Positions 16,167 through 24,275 of a DNA stretch of 64,000 bases are shown here, piece after piece. Every line of letters begins with the position of its first letter. The first letter of the stretch is position 1. Origin of the DNA: DASPJQ01 sp035299065 (lineage in GTDB: Bacteria; Bacteroidota; Bacteroidia; Flavobacteriales_D; UBA2798); NCBI GenBank assembly GCA_035299065.1, contig DATGXI010000047.1, positions 22,889 through 86,888 of the forward strand. The letters are read 5' to 3'. A program made the position numbers and the translations under genes. The notes under the pieces were generated by a model. The model saw only the letters and a list, made by a program, of their open reading frames with translations. It was not told the origin of the DNA and did no database searches.

Positions 16167-16955
16167 TTACCAATCCTGCAGCGAGCTTACAATCACTTCG
16201 CCTTCTTTCTTTTTTAATTTATCCTGTAATTTTCGTTCGTTCGCATTTAAGGCATCAAGCAATTGTTTTGCCTGCTCCTTGTCAATTTTACCGGGCTGTG
16301 GTTTAGGTTTATCACCGTCTTTTTTATCTTTTTCTTTTTCGTCTTTGTTCTTGTCTTTGTCCTTGTCTTTATCCTTTTCGTCTTTTTTATCCTTATCCTT
16401 TTTATCCTTATCGTCCTGTTTGTTTTTATCCTTGTCCTTGTTGTCTTTATTGTCTTTGTTTTTCTGGTCGTTCTTGTTGTCCTGGTTTTGTTTTTGTTGT
16501 TCCTTTTTCAGCATTTTTTGCGCGTAGGCCAGGTTGTAACGTGCGTCATTGTCGGCCGGATTCGCCTTTAACGCATCTTTATATGCTCCAATGCTTTCCT
16601 CCCATTTTTTTTCCTGCATATAAGAGTTGCCCATGTTGTAAAACGACTGCGAGCGATCCGATTTCGACTTAATGCTCTTTGCCGATTCTTCAAAATTTTT
16701 GGCTGACTCGGTGTATTTCCCGGCACGGTAATTGGCATTTCCCAGGTTATAGTTGGCTTTGCTGTTGTTGGGATCAACTTTTTTAGCTTTTTCATAGCTT
16801 TTAACCGCCTTTTCAAAATCATTGTTCTTGTAGTGATCGTTTCCTTCCTTCACAAACTTGCGCGCTTTGTGCCCGTCCTTAACGGGTGGCACTACCTGTG
16901 CGGTTAAGGTAACTGGAAGCAAACAACAAAATACTATTTTCAACAGTTTTTTCAT
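16167..16955 (-). CDS. batC: BatC: TPR protein with long Lys/Asp low-complexity tail
   Basis: 262 residues. A signal peptide (LLKIVFCCLLPVTLTAQ) precedes three or four TPR units (residues about 30-150: NDHYKNNDFEKAVKSYEKAK, NYNLGNANYRAGKYTESAKN, YNMGNSYMQEKKWEESIGAY). About 65 residues made almost only of K, D, N, E and Q follow, then a short conserved end (LLDALNANERKLQDKLKKKE). The TPR part is ordinary BatC; the charged tract is unusually long. The opposite strand of the tract shows long open frames, but these are artefacts of composition. The start overlaps batB by 4 bp. Confidence 0.9.
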   Translation of the reverse strand: MKKLLKIVFCCLLPVTLTAQVVPPVKDGHKARKFVKEGNDHYKNNDFEKAVKSYEKAKKVDPNNSKANYNLGNANYRAGKYTESAKNFEESAKSIKSKSDRSQSFYNMGNSYMQEKKWEESIGAYKDALKANPADNDARYNLAYAQKMLKKEQQKQNQDNKNDQKNKDNKDNKDKDKNKQDDKDKKDKDKKDEKDKDKDKDKNKDEKEKDKKDGDKPKPQPGKIDKEQAKQLLDALNANERKLQDKLKKKEGEVIVSSLQDW

Positions 16956-18085
16956 ACACGTATCAAGGGCAAATATCCGATTAAAAATTCAAGTAACAAT
17001 AACACCAATGCACCACCAATAAAATAAAAGTACTGATCATCATAATCTGTATACGACATGGTGTCAACTGTGTTTTTTTCAAGTTTGTTAATTTCTTTAA
17101 AAAGTATATCCAGCCCAAAGTTACTCCTGGTGGTTTTTACATAAATCCCGTTACCGGTGCTTGCCAGTTGTTTTAGCATGTCCTGATTGAGGCGTGTAAT
17201 AACGGTATTTCCTTCCGCATCACGCTTAACACCATCTTTTTGGCCATTTACATAATTGGGTATTGGACTGCCCTGGGGCGAACCCACACCAATGGTATAC
17301 ACATTTATTTTATTATTGGCAGCATTCTGTACAGCTTCAACCGCATCTTCTTCGTGGTTTTCACCATCAGAAATAACAATTATGGCTTTGCGGGTTTTCG
17401 CCTTCATGTCAAATGATTCAACACATTTATTAACGGCCCTTCCAATGTGGGTTCCCTGCGCTGAAATCATGTCGGTACTTACAGCTCCTAAAAACAACTT
17501 GGCTGCAGGATAATCGGTTGTAATGGGTATTTGCACAAATGCATCGCCCGCAAACACAACCAGGCCAACCCTGTCGCCTTTTAATTGCGTAAGCAAACGT
17601 TCTATGGCGCGTTTTGCATGGGTAAGGCGATTCCCGTTTTGCCCCATGTCTTCGGCCAGCATACTGTTTGAAACATCCAGTGCAATAATCAAATCTATCC
17701 CACTTCGTTTTGCTTCAGCTTTTCCCTCGCCATATTGCGGGTTACACAAGCCAACAACCAACAGGAAAATGGCGTTTCGTAAAAACAAATACTGCAAAAA
17801 CCGTTTTACCATAGAGAATTCGGCTCCAAGCCCGCCCAGCTTATCAACCGAGGCAAACCGCTGAATGACTTTATTTTTTTGCCAGGTATTGACTATCCAA
17901 AAAACAGCAAACAAAGGTACCGCAATCAAAAACCAAAGGTATTGGGGGTACTCCAGCCTTGCTTCATTGTTTTTATCAAAAATGAAAAAATAAATATTAA
18001 GGGCCAGGGCGCACAGCACCACCTCGGTTATAATTACCAACCAGGCTAGGTTTTTTATATTATATAATTTAAACCTGTTTACCAC
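16952..18085 (-). CDS. batB: BatB: von Willebrand factor A membrane protein
   Basis: 377 residues. Two N-terminal membrane helices (residues about 12-62), a third helix near 90-108, then a vWA domain. Its MIDAS motif DVSNSMLAED (DxSxS), the TQLKGDRVGLVVFAGDAFVQ strand and the later ISDGENHEED are intact. A C-terminal membrane helix (YFYFIGGALVLLLLEFLIG) completes the family layout. The vWA domain faces the periplasm or sits at the membrane and would hold protein partners through a metal ion. Overlaps batA by 7 bp. Confidence 0.92.
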   Translation of the reverse strand: MVNRFKLYNIKNLAWLVIITEVVLCALALNIYFFIFDKNNEARLEYPQYLWFLIAVPLFAVFWIVNTWQKNKVIQRFASVDKLGGLGAEFSMVKRFLQYLFLRNAIFLLVVGLCNPQYGEGKAEAKRSGIDLIIALDVSNSMLAEDMGQNGNRLTHAKRAIERLLTQLKGDRVGLVVFAGDAFVQIPITTDYPAAKLFLGAVSTDMISAQGTHIGRAVNKCVESFDMKAKTRKAIIVISDGENHEEDAVEAVQNAANNKINVYTIGVGSPQGSPIPNYVNGQKDGVKRDAEGNTVITRLNQDMLKQLASTGNGIYVKTTRSNFGLDILFKEINKLEKNTVDTMSYTDYDDQYFYFIGGALVLLLLEFLIGYLPLIRV

Positions 18086-19092
18086 AATGGTGATTTAAAT
18101 AATGTGTTTTTTAAAATCAGTTCAAGTCCGAATAATGCCAATGCTATAATGGCAAACACATGAAAGCGTTCAGGGGGATCTTCCCTGTACTCGATCACGT
18201 TCATTTTTGACTTTTCAAGCTGGTCAATTTTATTGTAAATGGATTGGAGTGATGTTTTATCAGTAGCACGGTAGTATTCTCCTCCTGTTTTATCGGCAAT
18301 TTCCTGCAAAAGTTTTTCATCAATTTCAACCGGCAAGTACTGGTATGTTATATTCCCAAAAATATCGGGAACAGGATATTTTGCTTTTCCTTTTTTTCCA
18401 ACGCCAATGGTATATACGCGTATACCAAATTCCTTGGCAATATCGGCTGCAGTCACAGGATCAATGTTTCCCTGGTTGTTCACACCATCCGTGAGCAAAA
18501 CAATTACCTTGCTTTTGGCGGTGCTCTCACGCAACCGGTTTACTGAAACTGCCAACCCCATTCCTATTGCTGTACCCTGGGCCATCATTCCAGGTTCAGC
18601 CAGTTTAAACTGACTTTTCAACACATTTTTATCGGTAGTAAGCGGGCATTGTGTAAATGCTTCTCCTTCAAAAATTACCAGTCCAATGCGATCGTTTTTG
18701 CGTTTATTGATAAAATCAATGGCCACATCACGTGCAGCCTCAAGCCGGTTGGGTGCAAAGTCCATGGCAAGCATACTGGTTGACACGTCAAAAGCCAGCA
18801 TAATGTCAATTCCTTCTGAATAAATTTCCCTGTACGAATCGTCTTTGGCATCCTGAGGGCGCGCAAGGGCCAGTATCAAAAATAAAATTGCGACTCCACG
18901 CAAAAGCGGGAGCATGAAACGCCAGGGAACAACGGGCGATTGATAAGCAAAGTTTTTAAACGATGAAATTTTCAACGTTTTATCAAGGCTCTTTTTTTGC
19001 ACGCTAATCCAAACAACAAACAGCACCAGGGGAATAATTCCCAGGAAAAACATCCCTTCGTTCTTATATGACCATGAAAACCACTCAGCCAT
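18079..19092 (-). CDS. batA: BatA: von Willebrand factor A membrane protein
   Basis: 337 residues. Membrane helices at about 12-30 and 57-77, the vWA domain with DVSTSMLAMDFAPNR (MIDAS), GLVIFEGEAFTQCPLTTD and LLTDGVNNQG, and a C-terminal helix (FHVFAIIALALFGLELILK). This is the paralogue partner of BatB and belongs to the conserved bat set. The start overlaps the stop of the upstream gene (19085) by 8 bp, so translation is coupled along the operon. Confidence 0.92.
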   Translation of the reverse strand: MAEWFSWSYKNEGMFFLGIIPLVLFVVWISVQKKSLDKTLKISSFKNFAYQSPVVPWRFMLPLLRGVAILFLILALARPQDAKDDSYREIYSEGIDIMLAFDVSTSMLAMDFAPNRLEAARDVAIDFINKRKNDRIGLVIFEGEAFTQCPLTTDKNVLKSQFKLAEPGMMAQGTAIGMGLAVSVNRLRESTAKSKVIVLLTDGVNNQGNIDPVTAADIAKEFGIRVYTIGVGKKGKAKYPVPDIFGNITYQYLPVEIDEKLLQEIADKTGGEYYRATDKTSLQSIYNKIDQLEKSKMNVIEYREDPPERFHVFAIIALALFGLELILKNTLFKSPLW

Positions 19093-20008
19093 TTGTTACC
19101 TCCACTGGTTTTTGGGTGAGTACCGCAAATCGTTTTGCATTGTCAAGGGCTCCCTGGTTTTCATATTGACCGGGAATAAGTTTTGCAAATTTCACCATAT
19201 CGGCCATTTGCAAAATGGAGCGCAATATTTCCAGTGCTTCGTAGGAAATGCCGGAAGATTTTAAATTCTTTGTAAGCTGATCGGTTGTTTGTTCAAGTGC
19301 TGTAACCTCGTAGCGTTTTTCAATGTAAACGCGCAACAAATCGGTTAGCTCAACATAAAATAGCTTGGCCTGACCGGTTTGCCACAGTTGTTTTTTATCC
19401 AGGGCTTCAAGGTCAAGCAACAGCTGTTCATGTAAGGGCAAAACAATAACCGGTTCTTTTGGAACGTCAACCTTTTTGCGTTTTTTCCGAATGTAAACAA
19501 TCAGTGCAACTATAATCAAAATAGCGGCCAAAGGAACATACCAATGCTCAAGCAACCATTGTAAAAAATCTTTTACTTTTTCTGAAACGCTGTATGTTTC
19601 AGCTTTAATCTCTTTAATGTCTTTAAACTCTTTAGTGGTGTCAGCATCCACCGTATGCACTTCGAGCAAAAGCGGGTTTGTTTCCACCAATTGCGAGTCA
19701 ATGTAAAATTTAAATGGCGGAATAGCATAATAACCACTGTCAAAACTGGTGATCACGTATTCCTTTTCCAATGATTTATCTTTTGCCTGCTTAACAACCG
19801 AATCAACTATTTCAACATGTGCATTAATGGTATCTTTCAGCACTGGCCAGGTAACATGCGCTGGCACACCTGTCAACTTGAATTTCAGTTTCACCTGTTC
19901 TCCAATAAGAATTTTCTTTTTAGAGAACGAAGCCTCAATTTCCTGCGAATGGGAAATAAAACTGCTTAAAAAAGCGATTATAAAAAGTATATGTTTAAAA
20001 GGCCTCAT
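19085..20008 (-). CDS. BatD-like short membrane protein of the bat operon
   Basis: 307 residues. A signal peptide (HILFIIAFLSSFISHSQ) precedes one or two Ig-like beta domains (FSKKKILIGEQVKLKFKLTG). A membrane helix (WYVPLAAILIIVALIVYI) follows at about 170-190. The cytoplasmic helical tail has the LRVYIEKRYEV and ADMVKFAK signatures that it shares with the tail of BatD. It is thus a shortened BatD-type protein, always found between the DUF58 gene and batA in this operon type. It has no settled name. Overlaps DUF58 by 4 bp. Confidence 0.8.
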   Translation of the reverse strand: MRPFKHILFIIAFLSSFISHSQEIEASFSKKKILIGEQVKLKFKLTGVPAHVTWPVLKDTINAHVEIVDSVVKQAKDKSLEKEYVITSFDSGYYAIPPFKFYIDSQLVETNPLLLEVHTVDADTTKEFKDIKEIKAETYSVSEKVKDFLQWLLEHWYVPLAAILIIVALIVYIRKKRKKVDVPKEPVIVLPLHEQLLLDLEALDKKQLWQTGQAKLFYVELTDLLRVYIEKRYEVTALEQTTDQLTKNLKSSGISYEALEILRSILQMADMVKFAKLIPGQYENQGALDNAKRFAVLTQKPVEVTNG

Positions 20009-20880
20009 CGTTTTTTTGCGTGGTTTTTAAACATTCCTACCAATTGGCGAATGTAGTCTTCACCTGTTGCCAATTTAATGTGATCAATTTTTGAGCGTGT
20101 AAAAACATCGTCAAGGTATTTTTGGTCTTCACGGAAACGTTTTTCATAGGTTTTTCGGGTTGTTACTGACGATGTATTTACCCAGGCTATTTGCCCGGTT
20201 TCAGCATCCTGAAATGGAACAATACCAATGTTGGGCAAGCTGGATTCCCGCGGATCGTGAACACGCAAAGCAACTACATCATGTTTGCGGTTGGTAATTT
20301 TAAGGCTGTCTTCAAACCCTTTATCAATAAAATCGCTTATAACAAACAGGATACTGCGTTTTTTAATTACATTATCAAAAAAACGCAATGCTTGTGAAAT
20401 ATCCGTTCCTTTTGATTTAGATTCAAAGTTGAGCAGTTCGGCTATGATGTGCAAAATATGTTTGCGGCCTTTTTTTGGCGCTATGAATTTCTCAACTTTA
20501 TCACTAAAAAGGATGGCTCCAATTTTATCGTTGTTCATTCCTGCCGAAAATGACAATACCGCTGCAAGTTCGGTAATGAGCTCGCGTTTGTCCTGTACCG
20601 ATGAGCCGAAGGATTGTGAATTACTGATATCAATCAGCAACATGACATTCAACTCACGTTCTTCCTGGAAAACCTTTACATATGGGTGATTAAAACGTGC
20701 GGTAACATTCCAGTCAATGGTGCGAATTTCATCTCCAGGCTGGTATTCGCGTACTTCACTAAAAGCCATGCCACGGCCTTTGAAGGTAGAATGATATTGA
20801 CCTGAGAACACCTGCTGTGAAAGGCCCCTGGTTTTAATTTCAATTCTTCGTACTTTTTTTAGCAGCTCTTTGGTTTCCAT
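20005..20880 (-). CDS. DUF58 domain (vWA-like) protein of the bat operon
   Basis: 291 residues, soluble. The DUF58 signature REYQPGDEIRTIDWNVTAR is at about residues 45-63. A vWA-like fold follows with LLIDISNSQSFG (DxSxS) and GAILFSDKVEKFIAP. DUF58 proteins accompany MoxR ATPases and are thought to be their targets or adaptors. It starts 17 bp after moxR ends and overlaps the next gene by 4 bp. A cytoplasmic location is inferred from the lack of any membrane helix. Confidence 0.9.
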   Translation of the reverse strand: METKELLKKVRRIEIKTRGLSQQVFSGQYHSTFKGRGMAFSEVREYQPGDEIRTIDWNVTARFNHPYVKVFQEERELNVMLLIDISNSQSFGSSVQDKRELITELAAVLSFSAGMNNDKIGAILFSDKVEKFIAPKKGRKHILHIIAELLNFESKSKGTDISQALRFFDNVIKKRSILFVISDFIDKGFEDSLKITNRKHDVVALRVHDPRESSLPNIGIVPFQDAETGQIAWVNTSSVTTRKTYEKRFREDQKYLDDVFTRSKIDHIKLATGEDYIRQLVGMFKNHAKKR

Positions 20881-20897
20881 TGCAAGACTGAAAAAGA

Positions 20898-21953
20898 TTA
20901 TGGAACCTCAACCTTATTCAAAATCTCGGTGATGATTTGTTCAACACTTACATTGTCAGCTTCGGCTTCGTAACTTAAACCAATGCGGTGGCGCAACACA
21001 TCGTGGGCAATTGCACGCACATCTTCAGGAAAAACATATCCCCTGCGTTTAATAAATGCATAGGCCTTAGCAGCCAGTGCCATGTTTATACTTGCGCGTG
21101 GCGAACCTCCAAACTCAATGTAATGCTCAATGCGGTTTAAGCCTGCCTGTGAAGGAAAACGGGTAGCAAAAACAATGTCAACAATGTATTTTTCAATTTT
21201 TTCGTCAATGTAAACTTCGCGCACCAGGTTGCGTGCACGAAGAATGTTCTCAGGCTTAAGCACCTTATTGGGCTTTGGCATTCCTGCCAATGAAATATTT
21301 GAACGAATAATTAATTTTTCTTCTTCTTTGGTAGGATAACCCAATACAACCTTTAACATAAAACGGTCAACCTGTGCTTCTGGTAACGGATAGGTTCCTT
21401 CTTGTTCAACCGGGTTTTGAGTGGCAAGTACCAGGAACGGTTCAGGAAGTTTGTATGTTTGATCGCTAATGGTCACCTGGCGTTCCTGCATGGCTTCAAG
21501 CAATGCACTTTGCACCTTTGCCGGTGCTCGGTTAATTTCATCGGCAAGAATAAAGTTTGCGAAAATTGGTCCCTGTTTAACGGTAAACTCTTCCCTTTTC
21601 TGATTATAAATCATTGTACCAATCAAATCGGCCGGTAACAAATCAGGCGTAAACTGTAAGCGGTTGAATTTTGCATCAATGGCGTCAGAAAGTGTTTTAA
21701 TGGCAAGTGTTTTTGCAAGTCCGGGTACACCTTCAAGCAAAATATGGCCATTCGAAAGCAGGGCTATTAACAATCTTTCCACCATGTGCTTCTGCCCAAC
21801 AATGACTTTGTCCATTTCAAAGGACACCATGTCTACAAAAGCGCTTTCGGCCCTAACACGTTCGTTTAGGGCGTTAATATCGGGAGCGCCTGATTGAGGT
21901 TGAACGGGTTGCGTTCCAAAAGCGGACGGTTCAAAGTTACTGAAATCACTCAT
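20898..21953 (-). CDS. moxR: MoxR-family AAA+ ATPase
   Basis: 351 residues, the first gene of the bat operon. Walker A is LLEGVPGLAKTLAIKTL (about residues 73-89). Walker B is ILADEINRAPAKVQSALLEA, followed by LATQNPVEQEGTYPLPEAQ and the arginine-finger region DRFMLKV. MoxR ATPases act as chaperones that mature or remodel vWA partner proteins, here presumably the DUF58 protein, BatA and BatB. The N-terminal 25 residues are low-complexity (QPVQPQSGAP). The gene diverges from the MazG-like gene with a 129-bp gap; no exact TAnnTTTG element is visible there. Confidence 0.95.
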   Translation of the reverse strand: MSDFSNFEPSAFGTQPVQPQSGAPDINALNERVRAESAFVDMVSFEMDKVIVGQKHMVERLLIALLSNGHILLEGVPGLAKTLAIKTLSDAIDAKFNRLQFTPDLLPADLIGTMIYNQKREEFTVKQGPIFANFILADEINRAPAKVQSALLEAMQERQVTISDQTYKLPEPFLVLATQNPVEQEGTYPLPEAQVDRFMLKVVLGYPTKEEEKLIIRSNISLAGMPKPNKVLKPENILRARNLVREVYIDEKIEKYIVDIVFATRFPSQAGLNRIEHYIEFGGSPRASINMALAAKAYAFIKRRGYVFPEDVRAIAHDVLRHRIGLSYEAEADNVSVEQIITEILNKVEVP

Positions 21954-22082
21954 TTTAAAATGGTTTTTACCATGAACAAAACAACTAAAAAACCACGTTA
22001 ACGAAATTCAACCCCTGTTAAAATTTGTTAACCATTTGACATGGAAAATACACTTAATTTACCAATATAAAATTTCAAAAAA

Positions 22083-22493
22083 ATGAGCACAAAAAAGAAG
22101 CTGACCCTGTCAGAAACCATTAACCATGTACGCGATTTTCATGAGGCTTTTTTAATACCCAATGCCGAAAGTCCAGCCTTGCTTCAGCATAAAGGCGATT
22201 GGGAATTGCGACACAGGCTTATGAAAGAGGAAAATGATGAATACCTTGAGGCGTGCGAAAAAGGAAATTTAACGGAGATTGCCGATGCACTTGGCGACCA
22301 ATTATATATTTTATGCGGCACATTGCTGCGCCATGGCTTACAGGATAAAATTGAAGAGGTTTTCCTGGAAATCCAGCGCAGCAACATGTCAAAACTTGAT
22401 GCAGATGGCAAACCTATTTTCAGGGAAGATGGAAAAGTTTTGAAGAGCGAACTGTATTTTAAACCCGATATCGGGGCAATACTTTCCAAATAA
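22083..22493 (+). CDS. MazG-like nucleoside triphosphate pyrophosphohydrolase
   Basis: 136 residues, all-alpha. The metal-binding signature of the MazG/dUTPase-2 superfamily is present: E49-E50-x2-E53 (KEENDEYLEA) followed by E65-x2-D68 and D72 (TEIADALGDQLY). These proteins hydrolyse non-canonical NTPs to NMP and PPi as house-cleaning enzymes; the particular substrate here is unknown. It is the size of the short single-domain members. Followed by bshC on the same strand after 84 bp that contain a short dispersed repeat. Confidence 0.8.
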   Translation: MSTKKKLTLSETINHVRDFHEAFLIPNAESPALLQHKGDWELRHRLMKEENDEYLEACEKGNLTEIADALGDQLYILCGTLLRHGLQDKIEEVFLEIQRSNMSKLDADGKPIFREDGKVLKSELYFKPDIGAILSK

Positions 22494-22510
22494 TTTTCAG
22501 GCTTTTTCTG

Positions 22511-22540
22511 CCATAATTTACACAGACTACACAGATTTTT
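22511..22540. repeat. Short dispersed repeat (ACACAGA-CTACACAGA type)
   Basis: The phrase TTACACAGACTACACAGAT is related to the copies at 8525-8550 and 48588-48630. It lies in the gap before bshC. Confidence 0.5.
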
Positions 22541-22577
22541 CGCAACGAAAAAGATGCGGAAAACTAACCGAAATTAA

Positions 22578-24134
22578 ATGAAAAAAGAATCGACTGTTGC
22601 ACTTACAAAAACCCCCGGTTTTGGGAAATTGCTGAACGCTTATATTGAAGGGAAAAACACAGCACTTCCATCACCCATTTTTGATGTAAAAAAAGGTATT
22701 GAGGCAAAAAAAAACTTTCCCCATCGTGCTTTACTAAAAACATGTTTAATTGAACAAAACAAAGGTGTTTCACTAAGCGAAAAAACCCGTAAAAACATTG
22801 AATTACTTGGTGAAAAAAACACGTTTTGCATGACTACCGGGCACCAGCTGGCTTTGGCTGGCGGACCTTTATTTGTAGCGTACAAAATACTCACTACAAT
22901 AAAACTTGTAAACGAGGCAAAAAAAACAAATCCGGATTACCACTTTGTACCCGTTTTCTGGCTGGCGTCTGAAGATCATGACAAGGAAGAAATTGATCAT
23001 TTCAGTTTGTTTGGAAAAACCATAAAATGGGAAACAAATCAAACCGGTGCAGTCGGAAATTTCAGCACAAATGGTATTGCTGATGTATTGGAAAAAATGG
23101 TTGCCGAAACCAATGGACTTGACCAGTCACTTGCCGAAAAATTAAAAAAGGCATATGCACAAAAAGATCTAAGTTCGGCTACCAGGTACCTGGCAAATGA
23201 ACTTTTTGGAGAATATGGACTGGTAATTATTGACGGGAACGACAAAAACCTTAAACACTTGTTTTACCCGGTAATTGAACGTGAGCTGCGTGAAAAAATC
23301 GCACATGCTTCGGTCAAAATCACCAATGAAAAACTGGTAAAAGCAGGATTTGAACCCGCCATTGATCCACGTGAACTCAATTTATTTTTATTGGCTGAAA
23401 ACGACCGGAGACGCCTGGAATTCAATCACGATCAAATTGAAACAGTTGATGGTGGCAATACATGGAAATTAGTTGAATTCATTGATTTTGCTTCAAAAAA
23501 TGCTGAGCGTATTAGTCCCAATGTACTGTTGCGCCCCATTTACCAGGAAACTATTTTACCCAACCTGGCTTATGTTGGAGGACCTGCTGAAACCGAATAC
23601 TGGTTACAGCTTGATGATTTATTCAGCGCGTTGAGCCTTCCCATGCCACAGCGTGTTTTGCGTGTGTGCGCTACCGTTAGTAATGCCAAAAATCTCGAAA
23701 AAATTAAAGAAGCTAGTTTAACCCTTGAGGATGTTTTTGGTGACGAGGCCTCGCTTGTTAAAAAAATCACTACACTTTTAGGAGGCGAAAACCTTGATTT
23801 TACCAATGAAAAATTGGATTTTGATGCCCTTTTCACAAAATTAGCCATCAAGGCCAAAGCTGTTGACCCAACACTTGAAGGAGCTGTAAATGCAGAAAAA
23901 GCCAGGCAGGAAAAAGCGCTGGAAGGTGTTTTTGGACGTATAACCAAGGCTGAAAAAACAAAACAGGAATCGGCTATTGGCCGAATAGTGAAAATACGCA
24001 ATTCGTTTTTACCAAATGGCAAACCACAGGAAAGGTCAACTACCCTGCTTGAAGTAAAAGGAGATTTGAAGGTGTTTTTTGATGCGGTGATTGAGCAGGC
24101 TGACTTGAATGCAATGAATGTGTTTGGGGAGTGA
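22578..24134 (+). CDS. bshC: Bacillithiol biosynthesis cysteine-adding enzyme BshC
   Basis: 518 residues, the usual length. BshC adds cysteine to glucosaminyl-malate, the last step of bacillithiol synthesis, in the cytoplasm. Family hallmarks are TTGHQLALAGGPLFVAYKIL (about residues 93-112), the pair VPVFWLASEDHDKEEIDHF, and RPIYQETILPNLAYVGGPAE in the later Rossmann part. The C-terminal coiled-coil helices are present (KARQEKALEGVFGRITKAEK). Its presence says this organism uses bacillithiol rather than glutathione as its low-molecular-weight thiol, as many Bacteroidota do. bshA and bshB are not in the window. Confidence 0.93.
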   Translation: MKKESTVALTKTPGFGKLLNAYIEGKNTALPSPIFDVKKGIEAKKNFPHRALLKTCLIEQNKGVSLSEKTRKNIELLGEKNTFCMTTGHQLALAGGPLFVAYKILTTIKLVNEAKKTNPDYHFVPVFWLASEDHDKEEIDHFSLFGKTIKWETNQTGAVGNFSTNGIADVLEKMVAETNGLDQSLAEKLKKAYAQKDLSSATRYLANELFGEYGLVIIDGNDKNLKHLFYPVIERELREKIAHASVKITNEKLVKAGFEPAIDPRELNLFLLAENDRRRLEFNHDQIETVDGGNTWKLVEFIDFASKNAERISPNVLLRPIYQETILPNLAYVGGPAETEYWLQLDDLFSALSLPMPQRVLRVCATVSNAKNLEKIKEASLTLEDVFGDEASLVKKITTLLGGENLDFTNEKLDFDALFTKLAIKAKAVDPTLEGAVNAEKARQEKALEGVFGRITKAEKTKQESAIGRIVKIRNSFLPNGKPQERSTTLLEVKGDLKVFFDAVIEQADLNAMNVFGE

Positions 24135-24170
24135 TTATTCTTAATTTCTTTTTTTAATTTTCTTTTCAGG

Positions 24171-24196
24171 CCTGCAAAAAGCTGGCAGGTTTTATA
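24171..24196 (+). terminator. Weak candidate terminator after bshC
   Basis: CCTGC pairs with GCAGG (24185-24189) and is followed by TTTTATATT. The stem is short. The stronger hairpin at 24239-24270 may serve both genes. Confidence 0.35.
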
Positions 24197-24238
24197 TTAT
24201 CCACTTTTTCAAAACCGCGCGAGGGTTCAGAACAAAGC

Positions 24239-24270
24239 AAAAAAAAGAGGAGCATTTCGCTCCTCTTTGT
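24239..24270 (-). terminator. Terminator of the T9SS type B protein gene
   Basis: A perfect 10-bp stem (AAAGAGGAGC with GCTCCTCTTT, 5-nt loop), with a T-run on the minus strand immediately after it. It lies 7 bp past the stop at 24276 and may act in both directions. Confidence 0.85.
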
Positions 24271-24275
24271 ATTTT

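Noticed and set aside
16144..16571. Plus-strand frames rich in F, L, S and V opposite batC
   Set aside because: They are shadows of the Lys/Asp-rich low-complexity tract of batC; strand composition alone keeps them open.
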